A DNA stretch of 64,000 nucleotides, from NCBI RefSeq assembly GCF_000004195.4, contig NC_030677.2:201674713-201738712 (forward strand), in the 5' to 3' direction. Of the stretch, positions 1 through 13,170 are shown piece after piece. Source of the DNA: Xenopus tropicalis. Taxonomy: Eukaryota; Chordata; Amphibia; Anura; Pipidae. A program made the position numbers and the translations under genes. The notes under the pieces were generated by a model, which was given only the letters and a program-made list of their open reading frames with translations, did not search any database and was not told where the DNA came from. Every line of letters starts with the position of its first letter. The first letter of the stretch is position 1.

Positions 1-1456
1 CTCTCATGTGAGTCTAATGGTGCAGTATCCAGCTCATTCTTACCGACTGATATTAAGGACATGAACGAGTTAATTCCAATAGACTATAAACATTTGTCTA
101 TGACTGGGTCACAAACTCCCAGATGAAGGTCGCACCTGACTGCAAAGCTTCTATTCCCCCCGACACTCACGGAGGTGATAAATGTTCTTAGGAACAGTTG
201 TTTCCCAGTCCAGTCACTGGGCTGATATTGCATTTATGCTGCATTAGACACTGGCCCCCCCAGGGGCATTACTTAGGCTGACTGCACACATAGGGATTTG
301 GAACATTTGCTCTGAATCATCCGTTATCGCTCCCCCATTGCTCCCAGTGGCAATTTGGTGAAACTACTACTGTGGGCAGTTTTCACGCATTTCGCATGTA
401 GTGTCAAGGGGCCAAGTTTACATGGAAGGGCTGAAGGATAACTGAGGCATTTATGTTGTTTGCTTCAAGGTTTTCCTGTTAGCCTGACTCAATCTTTGCT
501 ACATGAAAATACAAATGCTCGCCAAGCGAGCGGATCTTATAGTGTATGGGCACCTTTATTCAAGTCCACCAGTACAGATCATGTAAGGTTCTCTGGGTTC
601 TCTGTCTCTCTGATTCTCAAAGTGCTCAAAAGTGCCCCGTGTTCCATTCTGCAAAATGATGGAAACAGCAGCACGCTGGTTATTTTGAGAAGTGATGACT
701 TTACTTATATGCCAAAGGCAATGTTCAGGCTTCAGTCTAGTCCTTTATCAAGCCTCAGATTCCAGAATTACAGCTCAATGAATATATTGCAGAGGAATAC
801 AAGTAAAGTTGGCCATACATAGGCCAATGAAAGCTGCTGTCTTGGCCTCTCTTGGCCAATGTATGACAGACCTCCTGCGGTCGGCCCAAGCAGGTTAGAA
901 AATCCTGTCGGACGAGGGCCATAGGTCTATGTTTTGATCTAATCATTGTCAGAATGTCGGACCAGTCGGATATGGCCCATGAAAAGATCCACTCAATTCC
1001 TCCCAATTGAGTTCCTTTAGGGCAAGCTTCAATGAAAGCATATATGAATCCATTTTGCATTTCAAAATTTAAAAATAGAACAAACCTTTATGATAACATC
1101 AACATATATCTTACTTTATATATAACAGCCTTATGCGTTTCATGCCCAGATGGCAGATTTTCTTTTGCAAGCTTCAAAGAAACCTAGCTGTTTGGCTACT
1201 TCCTAGGGATGCCCATAAACAACCATGCAAAAAAATACAATTTTCTCAATATAAGTATTTATTTCAAACATATAGAGCAATGTTAAAATCGTTGAGAAAA
1301 GCTGATCACCTTAAAACTTTATTGAAGTCTTTGGGAAATGTAGAATTGAATTAGGAGATACAGTAACACTTCTAATGTAAATGATCACTATAGAGATATT
1401 AATAAACTGGGCATCAGTCTATCTAACAAAATTTGTCTGTTTCTTTTCATTTAAAG
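1..1456 (+). other. alpk2 intron (5' edge of window)
   Basis: No exon could be supported here. The stretch holds two fragments of the palindromic TTAA-type MITE family (about 516-567 and 805-985). It ends in a pyrimidine-rich tract and the acceptor AAAG at 1453-1456. Short reading frames in it have no recognisable similarity. Confidence 0.5.
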
Positions 1457-2549
1457 GTTACAAATGGCAATGAATCCTACAACTTTCTGCCTGAAAGCAG
1501 CAGCCAGTCCAGCCAGGGACACAGAACCTCCACAGAGGTCTCAGGACGCGATGCCAATGGGCTCCACAAGATACACAGTGACTGTCCTTGTCACAGATCT
1601 AACGTCATGCCAAAAGACATTTCTTTAACTTTGTTCAAGGAAAATACACATTTTACTCAGCCATTTGATAATAAAGACATTTTAGGAGAAAGTGCCTCTT
1701 CTACGTGTTCTACTGTGGTGCCCAAACCGTTAGGCACCATACAAAAAGTGAGTAACCTTACTAAAGCTGTAAGTGTTAAAGCTTCCTTGGACTGTAAACA
1801 TGAGAATGTTGGAGACACTTTAGCAATGATCGACAGAAATACTGATCAAGGCCTTAATCCTTGTCCTGAAAATAAAGGTTATGGTGGAATGACTAGCCGC
1901 AGAGCTACAGACCAGCTCAAAATGAATCTTATCACAAAAAAAGCAAATAGCATAACTACACAACAAAAAGATACAATTCCAGAGGGTAAAAGAAGGCCTT
2001 CAAAGAAAGACGGTATTTTTGGGAGTAACAGAGAGCTACTAAATGGTGGTGTTGTATGTAAGGCAACAGTGGGTAAAGGTGCGGCACCAACCATGAAATC
2101 AAAGGTGGAGGCACGAGGTTCATCGGGTGGAACAGTTCCCAAGGATTCAGATGAAGAAGACGATAATGCAGGTTACATTCCAAATTCCCAGGAGCTGTTA
2201 TTTATCTCTGAGGATTCAGATGTATATGAAACCAGTAAGCTGGATACAAAACGAGATAGCAGCCAAAAGCCCCAGTGCCCAAACTCACTGGCAAACGCAC
2301 TCCCAAAACCAAGCAGTTCCCAAACTCCAGTGGCTTCTATAGGTCTGCTGGAGACCAAAGCAGAGAAGAAAATGGCTAAAAGGACAATAAGTGCACAGGG
2401 GAAGGAATGTGACTCACATCCCAAAATCCACAACAAACAGACATTGGGGGGAAAAGAGGGACTGGCAGGAGATAAAGATAAGCTTGTCAAAAAGGAGGAC
2501 AAGATGGAGACTTCTTCTGCTTCTTCTGGGAAAGATAAAGATGGTAAAG
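1457..2549 (+). CDS. alpk2: alpk2 exon: long disordered region upstream of the Ig domain
   Basis: The exon follows acceptor TTTAAAG and ends at donor AAAG/GTGAGA, leaving phase 1. It encodes about 364 residues rich in Ser, Lys, Thr and Glu, beginning [10 protein letters not shown], with an acidic patch [14 protein letters not shown] followed by [15 protein letters not shown]. No folded domain is visible. In mammals the corresponding ALPK2 region is a much larger exon, so this one looks short. The frame stays open for another 380 bases past the donor, but the donor is preferred because its phase (G plus CT of the next exon) restores the frame exactly. The 5' boundary is the least certain junction of the gene. 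Confidence 0.8.
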
Positions 2550-5500
2550 GTGAGAAAATAGTGACTAGGTTTAATGTAACTACTAGGATTGGTACTGTAA
2601 TAGGATTAGGTAATACTAGGATTAGTACTGTAATAGGATTAGGTAATACTAGGATTGGTATTAATTCTGCAAAGGAAACAGCAGAACAGCACCAGTTGGG
2701 CCATCTAGACGCATGCATTGCGTTATATGTATCTAATGTGTGTTTAGGTTCCCTTAGAACCACTAGAACAGCAAAGCAAGATGGCAACAGTAGGCAAGCC
2801 TATAGGGCTCCATTGGGCAGATACAATAAAGAGACAGGCACAGATCTTACATCCCTTACTGGGAGACAGGTCGTTACTGGAGAGCCAGATCCCAGCCTCT
2901 GGAGTCATTCACACTTACCTCTGCTCTAAACGATGATAGGTAGGGTTCAGTGGAATAGAGATCTGCAATTTTATCCATTTAGTTCTCATCATTGCTGTGA
3001 TTTCAAAAGCAGCTCCAGATAAAATAACTACTCTCTGATTATCAGCTATGGGGTCACCCAAGTTCTATCATTTTCCATTTCCCATCACAGACCATGGCAT
3101 AACTGTCACACCTGATGGGTGTAGGGTCCCAATAAAACCCAGTGCCAACATGTTTATTGCCTGCAGTGAAACAGGAGCTCCCACCGCACATGAGTAGGAC
3201 TCACATGACCCTGCTTTGCTGTTTATCAATGGGAACTCATAGAAATAAAGCATCTGGTACTACACTGTACTGATATACTGCACTGCTTCTCTATAGAGTT
3301 AGTAGCTTGTATTCATTCTCAGAGTGCTTCTTCCTATCTACTTTCTTTCCTTGTCTCTAACAATCAGGTGTATAACTAGAACACTGTCATGGGAAAATAT
3401 GTTTTTTTCAAAACCCATCAGTTAATAGAGCTTCTCCAGCAGAATCCTGCATTGTAATCTGTTTTTCACAAACACAGATTTTTTTTTTATATTTAATTTA
3501 GAAATTTCACGAGGCTAGCCTTATTTCTCATTTCCCAGAGTGCCACGGCCATGTGACCTGTGCTCTGATAAACTTCACTCACACTTTACTGCTGCGCTGC
3601 AAGTTGGAGTGATATCCCCCCTCCCCCAGCAGCCGATCAGCAGAACAATGGGAAGGGAGCAAGATAGCAGCTCCCAGTAGGTATCAGAATAGCACTCAAT
3701 AGTAAGAAATCCAAGTCCGGCTTGGGACTCCTCCAGTTACATGGGAGTAGGAGAAACAATAGGTTAGCTGAAAGCAGTTCTAATGTGTAGTGCTGGCTCC
3801 TTCTGAAAGCTCAGACTCAGGCACACTTTACTGCTGCGCTGCAAGTTGGAGTGATATCCCCCCCTCTCCCAGCAGCCAATCAGCAGAACAATGGGAAGGG
3901 AGAAAGATAGCAGCTCCCAGTAGGTATCAGAATAGCACTCAATAGTAAGAAATCCAAGTCCGGCTTGGGACTCCTCCAGTTACATGGGAGTAGGAGAACA
4001 GCCACAGTCCCTTCCCAGAGACTATTATCCCGCTGCCTTGACCCCCCTAAAGCAACAACGTCTGACTAAATGTGCTTTTTTTATAACCCTGAACACATCA
4101 TTGTTGAGGCGGAGGTTGAAGCCTGGACGCTAAACAAACATTTACGAAAGTTTATTGCATTTACAGCTCCCAGACTACTGCACAAAATACAGGTCGAAAT
4201 GTTCGCTGACTACTCTGGAAATGTGAAATTGTTCTGTCAGTTCAGAGACATCCACGGGGACTCCACCATTACCTGGACCAAGGATTCAAAGCTGCTGGCT
4301 CGGATGCACAGAAGGTAAATGCTAAAACTGCAATGGATTTTCCAACATTTGTGCATAAATCCCCAAAGTCATGGTCTAATCTGTGTCTGTAACTCAAAAA
4401 AACCAAAAAACCGTTGGCCAATGACGCCCAGCATTTCTCCACTGATCCAATAGTTCTGCTTGAGAATCAGACAAATGGGTCGGTGTAATTTGACACTGAC
4501 CCATTTGGCAATTGAGTTTGGTATTACATACTGGGTACCTGGGCTGAACATTATATTGCGTGTGAATTGGCCCATGTGTGCCCTTTGCTTTAAAACTGCT
4601 ATAATAAGATGCCTATTAATACCACCTTCATGCACCGAGAGGCTTGGGTGCTTGCTGGTGTGTTACTGATGGGCCTTGGGAGCCATAGGGATGTATCCCC
4701 ACAGCTCTCTGTACCCTTGTAGCACTGTATAAGTAAAGTTATACATACATACATACATACACACATACACACATACACACATACATACATACATTCCTTG
4801 CATAGCCATTGAATCATTGTGCTCCAGGGATCGAGGGTGGGATAGCTGGGGTGCAAATATTTCTTGTTAAGGTCAAGTACACATTCTGCCATGTTCCTTG
4901 TTGTTTTCCTTATTATTAATGTAAATGTATTATTAGCTTATCGGCCCGTGTAGAGGCAGAAACGAGGGCCTGCCCGACCGATATCAAACGATTGAATTAT
5001 AATGACGGGTATAGGCAAAGTCGGTCTGGGGACCGCATCAACGAGCCGATCCGACTAGATTTTCTAACCTGCCCGATCGATATCTGACCGATTTGAGGCC
5101 AGATATTGGTCGGGCAGGCCCATCGTTAGTGCCCATACACGGGCCGATAAGCTGCCGAATTAGTCTAAGGGACCGATATCGGCAGCTACAATCGGACCGT
5201 GTATGGGCACCTTTAGTTGAGGTTGTCCTATGAATTATTGCCATTGTCTTGTATTATATAGTTTGGGTCAGTGTACCAATAGGAAGTCAAGTTAGTAGGT
5301 TCCGAAAACAATGATGAATGAAGGTTTGGTACCCTACTATTTTTTGGAATAGTCCCATAGGTAGCTCTATCAGGTGGTTTAAGGCAACATTACCAGTAGG
5401 GGGGCACTGAACCCTAAGATTCCATGAAGCGGAACCCTGGCAGCTGCAAGTTTGCAAGGAAATCAGCCAAATTATTAGTATTCAGCTCCACAAATCCACA

Positions 5501-8500
5501 CCCTAAATGAAGGCTGTTACATTTGCATGTAATCTGCCATGTTTCTTACTGACAATGGAGTGTTTCTTTCCCAGAATTCCAGTATAATTGCAGACGCCTG
5601 CTAAATAACGCCCATCAGAACCTCAGCACTAGGTTGGGCACTAGTTAGTTTCCGCACAGAATTCCAGTTGGGGGGGTGGAACTTCCGGCACATAAAGAAA
5701 ACTGGGCAGCAGACTGGAAAATGAGGTTCAATGTTGATAAGTGCAAAGTTATGCACTTTGGTAGAAATAATATAAACGCAAACTATCTACTGAATGGTAG
5801 TGTGTTGGGGGTTTCCTTAATGGAGAAGGATCTAGGGGTTTTTGTTGATAACAAGTTGTCTAATTCCAGACAGTGTCATTCTGTGGCTACTAAAGCAAAT
5901 AAAGTGCTGTCTTGTATAAAAAAGGGCATTGACTCAAGGGATGAAACATAATTTTGCCCCTTTATAGGTCCCTGGTAAGGCCTCACCTTGAGTATGGGGG
6001 GCAGTTTTGGGCTCCAGTCCTTAAGAAGGATATTAATGAGCTGGAGAGAGTGCAGAGACTGCAACTAAACTGGTAAAGGGGATGGAAGATTTAAGCTATG
6101 AGGTTAGACTGTCGAGGTTGGGGTTGTTTTCTCTGGAAAAGAGGCGCTTGCGAGGGGACATGATTACTCTGTACAAGTACATTAGAGGGGATTATAGGCA
6201 GATGGGGGATGTTCTTTTTTCCCATAAAAACAATCAGCGCACCAGAGGTCACCCCTTTAGATTAGAGGAAAGGAGTTTCCATTTGAAGCAGCGTAGGTGG
6301 TTTTTCACGGTGAGGGCAGTGAGGTTGGGGAATGCCCTTCCTAGTGATGTGGTAATGGCAGATTCTGTTAATGCCTTTAAGAGGGGCCTGGATGAGTTCT
6401 TGATCAATCAGAATATCCAAGGCTATTGTGATACTAATATCTACAGTTAGTACTAGTGGTTGTATTTATAGTTTATGTATGTGAGTGTATAGATTGGTAG
6501 GTGTGGGTTAGGTGTGCTGGGTTTACTTGGATGGGTTGAACTTGATGGACACTGGTCTTTTTTCAACCCTATGTAACTATGTAACTATGTAACTATGTAA
6601 CTATAAAGCGTCAGTAAAGGCATTATCCACTAATATGAAAATACTGAATATAAAGTCAGATATACAGTACCGTGTAGAAGGGTTGGGTAACTCAGCTGAG
6701 AACATGTATAAGCCAGGAATTCCTTATATGATCTGAATGGTGACAGGTGATTGATGGTGGGGGCTAATGTAACGGAATAGCTGAGGGCTCAGAGGGGCTA
6801 GCCAGCTGTTGGAATGGCTCATTACGTGATCCAGTGCATTTACTCGGGTAACTGTAGTCCTCACCCATAAAACACGCCCTCAACTTTATTTTTAAACTGC
6901 AATGGTGACACCCTAACCTAGATTGTAGTGTGAGGTTACCAGATCACCAGATCTTTTCAACAATTAACCTCTATACCAGGAATCTAAATGAATGGAGCTA
7001 TTACACCAATAATGAAAAACAAAAATACAGATACTTGAGGGCAGGGTCAGACTGGGGGGTGTAGGGCCCACCGGGGCTGCTGCCCCGGGGGCCCCGCACC
7101 CCAAAGTGCCCCCTACGGCCATGTCACCCACACCCCCAAAAGCACCCCCGGGGGAGCACCTACAGGGATCGAGTTTGGGCCTCTAGGGCCCTCTGGGTTT
7201 TTTTCCCAGTGTCTTGGCCCAGTCTGACCCTGCTTGAGGGAAGTATCCACTACTTGGAAATCTTGGAGTGACCTAATTACATAAGACACATGTTGAGTCA
7301 AACAAAGTCAATGGTTGGTTGGAATATCCAACCAATCACAGACCAAACTATGCCTATGATTGATTGGGTGGTTTACCTTTAAGTTAATTTTTAGTATGTT
7401 ATAGAATGGCTGATTCTTAGCAACTTTTCAGTTGGTCTTCATTTCTTTAGTTTTTGAATTATTTGTTTTTTTCTTTTGACTCTTTCCAACTTTCAACAGG
7501 AGGTCATTGACAGTCAAAAAACTATAGCTATTTTGTTATTGTTGCTTTTTTTTTTTTTACTTATCTTTCTATTTACCCTCTCTCCTATTCATATTCCAGT
7601 CTTTCATTCAAACCACTGCCTGGTTGCTAGGGTAATTTGGACCATAGCAACAGATACCTGCTGAAATTCCAAACTGCTGAACAAAAGGTTAGGTAATTAA
7701 AAACCCACAGAAAGTGACAAGCAGTTGTCTGAGAATATCAAGCTCCAGGTTATACTAAAGGTTCATTTTAATGTGAACAGCCTCTTTGAAGGCCTAGCAG
7801 GACAATTTCTCTTGCACCCGGGATACAAAAAATAGTCCCTAAGGGGTCTTTGATATATATTTTTGCTCACAGTGGTGTTGCTGATATTTTATGTATTATT
7901 AATTTACTATCTCTTTATTCCTGGGCCAGTTTGTCTCTCTGTGATATTGGGGCGAGGCAGGAACACATAGAAACACACATTACTTTCTATTTACACTATA
8001 GTCCCACAGTTCCAACTTCAATACAAATCAGTAGGTTTCTGCGTGCCCCCTGCAAACCCCTAATTCCAATATTCCCTATTCCCAATATTCCCTATTCAGT
8101 CTAATTGCTTTTCTTTCCTTTCCCCTTTCAGCTCAAGTGATGAGTCTCCTGTTTCACTAGCAATAGTGCAAATGAGTAAAAAAGACCAGGGGATATATCT
8201 GTGCACCCTGAAGAATTCATATGGAAAAGCATCATCAGAATTTCATCTGACTTCCGATGGTAAGTTGGGGAAAGGGTCTGGTTTTAGGCCGTTGGTCCCA
8301 ATGAGTGACAATTTATTGATGGCATTTTTTTATTTTCTAGTGCTGGAGCAGCTGTCTCCCTGTCCAGAAGCTGAAGGTAAAGGCATTCACCCAAACAGGA
8401 CGGAAAGGGGTTTCTGTGGGAACTTCTGTGAGCTCCACTGTTTTCCATTTCCCCCCCCAACACCTCCACATAGGCTGGCAGTGTATGCTGGGAGGTGTAG

Positions 8501-11500
8501 GTCAAAAAAGATAAAGGGTCATGCACCAGGTCATAATAATAAAAGTTAAAAATAGATTTCTTCAGAACTAATCTAAAATAAAATGATTCCTTTGGTGAGG
8601 CTGAATGATCAACCTCTGCCTAAGGTCTGACTGTGGCTTTGGGAATAATATTATTGGCCCAGAACGGCATATATTCATCAATATAACATAATACTTATAA
8701 CATTATGGACTTTATTGAAAGAAATTAAGGGAAACAATATAGAAGCCATCTAATGCCATCTAAAGGCCTGCAGGCCAATATGTCACCTAGGAGGCAATCT
8801 AATAGACCCCATAGATACCAATCCACAGGTAGCATTTGAAAACACATTTTTAATTAGGCAGCTAGTGTTCAGTTTGGCCGCACATTGGGGTGGATAAATT
8901 ACACACATATGACTTATTGGGCCATAAGTTGTTTAACCAGATGACTTTACCAAAGTCCAGGCGCGTTCCTCCGTCAGGTTGGTAAATAAACCCATACACA
9001 AGCAGATGGAAGTCATTTCCCAACCTGGTCTATCCATTTGACTGTTCAAGCAACAGATATATTCAAAAGAATGTATTGATCCAAAACACTCCCTTGATGG
9101 CCCTACATGGGATAGACTGAAGGTCACCGAATGCAATCAGAATTGGACAAGTTAGAAGACCTGTGCTTAGTACATGGGATACACTTCAATTCTGGCCTTC
9201 TTTGACCCATAAGTAATTTATTTCTGGTCCATTTATCCATTGACACTTAAGCCTATCTAGAAATAAATGTGCCATAGTCTTCCAAATCCCAGTGTTCTTC
9301 ATGGGAACAGCTAATAACTAAGCTCGAGGAATCATTTTGCGTACCTTAGAAGGACACGTCAACCTGCCGCGTTCAACTTTGTCTCTAAACTAAGCGACAG
9401 CGTATGCTTTCCAAGAGCATTATTATATCTTCATCTGTGAAGCATGCTGGATAAAGTGATATTCTAATTATAGAGAATCCTCCGCGCATTTCTTCAGTAG
9501 CGAACACTGTGTACTTATGAGCCACCTCAAGTGTCTCTTCTGAATATTAGTCATACATTTCCAGACCTGTAGTACACTACTAATCAAGTCATCCCTGGTG
9601 GGACAAATGCTCTGTGTTATCTCATAGGCACTGATATATTGTATTTTTCTATTTCATTGCCCTAAGCCAGGGCTGTCCAACTGGAGGCCCACAGGCTGGA
9701 TTTGACACTGGATTTTTGACTGGATTTTGATGGCCTTGGTCTTCTCAAAGGCCCCATAGACTTCCCTATATGATATCATTTTTTAACTGACATTGACCTT
9801 CCACTATACTGTATGAGATATAATTGGCTCACTATATGTAATAAGTTGGACAGCACTGCCATAAGCAATCATTTCTCCCCAAGGTACAGATCACTATTCA
9901 CAGTTACTATTCACAGTTTATTTGGGTTGAAGAAGGACAAAAGTCCATGAAGTTTAACCTTTCCAAGTGAGGTGGAGCTGTGAATATGAAAATGAGCGCT
10001 CAATATCTTTGATCGAGGGAGCAAGACAAAAAGTAATACAAAAAATGCTTTGGAAAGGTTTCTCAAAACTCTCCATACAAAGAATTATGAGAGAAGCAAC
10101 AGAGAGGCCAACAATGAATTTGTAGGAGATATAGAGTTAATACTAGCTTGTATGGTAGGGTGGCATAAAAGAAGCCATTAGCAAAAAAGAGCCAAGTATG
10201 AGTATGTGTGGGGCCTACCAAAAAGCATGAGAGTGACCCAGTTGCGATGCGGATTGTGGTCAGATTGGACCAATACAATGCTTTCCAGTAGAGGTCACAC
10301 ACTTGAGAGCCTATGGCACAATATGAAAGCCGAGCTGAGATGAATGACATGGAACAAATCAACCTGGAATGGGCCAACATCAGTACCAAATAGTCATTGT
10401 TGCTATAAAAGGTGGCTATGCGGTGTATTACATTATAGGGACAGAATATTTATAAAAATAAGATGTAAGTGTAGGATTTGTTATTCAGTAAAATGAGAGA
10501 ACTGGTGAAGAGTCAGAATATTTTAGAAAGACTCTGTATATATCATCAATATATCTGTGAGTGCATGTGCGTTACTTATATTCTTTCATTCCTTAGGCGG
10601 TGAGGAGATTGAGTTTAATCAGCTCTTGTTCCGAGAGGACTTCATCACCGACATGTACTTTGGAGGCAACCTGTATGGCAGAATCACTACGGAAGACTTG
10701 CACTTTGGTGAAGGAGTCCATCGGAAGGCGTTTCGGAGTAAAGTCATGTGCGGCCTATTCCCTGTCTTCAACCCTGGGCACCTGTGTGTTCTGAAAGTGC
10801 ACAACGCTATAGCGTATGGGACGAAGAACAACGATGAACTGGTGCAAAGGAACTATAAGCTTGCTGTGCAGGTGAGGGCAGTAACGTGTTCCTGCTATTC
10901 CCTAGGGATGGATCCCGCTCACTGCAGCACATTGCACCCTTCCCAACCATTCATGAAATATTTCAACCCAGGTAGAAGACCCCACTCAGCGGAATGGGCC
11001 ATTACATAAACCTTTGCAGCATACATATTCCTCTGTAGTAAGAACAGTTCTACAGGCAAATGTAAAGGTATAGCCGTACTGTAATAACCCTGTATTTAGC
11101 AGAGCCCGGCCATATATTATTGGCACCCAAGGGAATGCTACTTAACCCAGCACCCTGCCTGCCTATCCCCTTCCCCCGCTGTTTGGCACACACTGGCCCT
11201 CGGCCACTTGCTCTCCTACTGCTTGGCCTGCATGAGCCCCCTGTCTGCCACTGTCCCTCCTTCCCTTGCCAAATAGCGCCCCCCCCCCCGACAATTCCAC
11301 CTGAGGCCTGTGCCCCTAGCTCCTAGTATTCACTGGCTCTTTCCTTACAATATGCATTTATCTTTAATGACTTTAACATAGGAAACAATAGAAACACAGA
11401 GTGTAAAGGCTCAAATTAAAATTTATAGAAAATGGTTCAATAAATATATTTTTTTGTTTATGATAGGAATGCCACGTGCAAAATACTGCGCGGGAATATG

Positions 11501-11600
11501 CTAAGATCTACGCGGCAGAAGCTGAACAGTTGGAAGATTTTGGAAAAGTTCCGGAGTAAGTTCTGACTTAGAATGACTTAGGGATAGAAAAAGATTATAG

Positions 11601-11631
<31 letters not shown>

Positions 11632-11647
11632 GATAGATAGATAGATA

Positions 11648-11728
<81 letters not shown>

Positions 11729-11762
11729 GATAGATAGATAGATAGATAGATGATAGATAGAT

Positions 11763-11797
<35 letters not shown>

Positions 11798-11907
11798 GAT
11801 AGATAGATAGATAGATAGATGATAGATAGATGATAGATAGATGATAGATAGATGATAGATAGATAGATAGATAGATAGATGATAGATAGATAGATAGATA
11901 GATAGAT

Positions 11908-11981
<74 letters not shown>

Positions 11982-13139
11982 GATAGATAGATAGATAGAT
12001 AGATAGATGATAGATAGATAGATAGATGATAGATAGATGATAGATAGATAGATAGATAGATAGATAGAGAAGTCCTAAGTGGTATATTTTTACGGGCCTA
12101 AAGAGATTACACCTTGCCCTTTAACTGTTTTCTATTTTTTTGTGTTGTCTACTCCTGAGCTGTGGAGCTCTGGCTTTTTCCTTTTTGATCATTGGTAGAA
12201 TCCTTAGACCCAGTCTAAATGGGTTCAGATCTCGGCAACTCCTGATAGGGCACGTGTTACACAGTGGTGCATTACAACAACTAACCGCTTGGGTCCCTAT
12301 AATGGCAGCTTTGACACCACAGGGTGATAACCCTCACTGGTCTCCTCACTGGAGCCTGTAGCTGCCTTGCTAACTGACCCCTGTCTCTCACTCTTAAGGT
12401 GGCCATACACGAGCAGATCCGCTCGCTTGGCGATGTCGCCAAGCGAGCGGATCTTCCCCCGATATCCCCACCTACGGGTGGGCGATATCGGGGACCATTT
12501 AGGTAAAAAAAATAATAATCCGATCGTTTGGCCCTGGGGCCAGACGATCGGATTATGTGGGCGGCAATGGGGCAGTCGGATCGGGGACCGCATCAACGAG
12601 CCGATGCGGTCCCCGATCCGACCAGATTTTCTAACCTGGCCGATCGAGATCTGGCCAATTTCAGGCCAGATATCGGTCGGCCAGGCCGCTCTGCTCTCCC
12701 CATACACGGGCCGATTAGCTGCCGAATCGGTCCAAGGGACCGTTATCGGCAGCTATAGTCGGCCCGTGTATGGCCACCTTTAGAGGGACTATAACAAATC
12801 TTCCCTTGCACTTCCTTTTCCTATACTGGAACCTTCCTCTGTTCTGGGCCCTATCAGCTCTATAGCACCCCCTACAGCAAGTGGGCAGGCCAAAAGAGGC
12901 TGAGCACATGGTGCCCTCCCTTTTTATAGACTAAGGGAATCCTGACACCTTCTGGCCTGTCTGCACTGCCAGGAAATCCTGTAACCTAGGCTTGGTAAAC
13001 AACCCCCCCAATAATAAAGGACCACCTTTACCCTCCTACGGATATTTTTGAGATAACAAAATATGTTGTAAAATACAGTTGTAAAATGTTATTTTTCTGT
13101 TACTTGGATCAGAGGTCATTGTATATGTGTGTGTATATA

Positions 13140-13170
<31 letters not shown>

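Noticed and set aside
2550..2929. Coding extension of the alpk2 exon to the stop at 2929
   Set aside because: A good donor at 2550 restores the frame to the Ig exon exactly, and the extension is a 33-bp repeat plus ordinary sequence.
5676..6450. A protein-coding host gene with [13 protein letters not shown] sequence
   Set aside because: The motifs are those of a LINE reverse-transcriptase C-terminus, followed by the LINE 3' end and ATGTAACT tail. The frame is broken.
10872..11009. Continuation of the kinase exon past 10871
   Set aside because: Alpha-kinase similarity stops at the GTGAGG donor and resumes in frame at 11467.
12297..12783. Overlapping frames of 130-140 codons on both strands
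   Set aside because: They lie within a palindromic MITE, and the mirrored peptides come from the inverted repeats.
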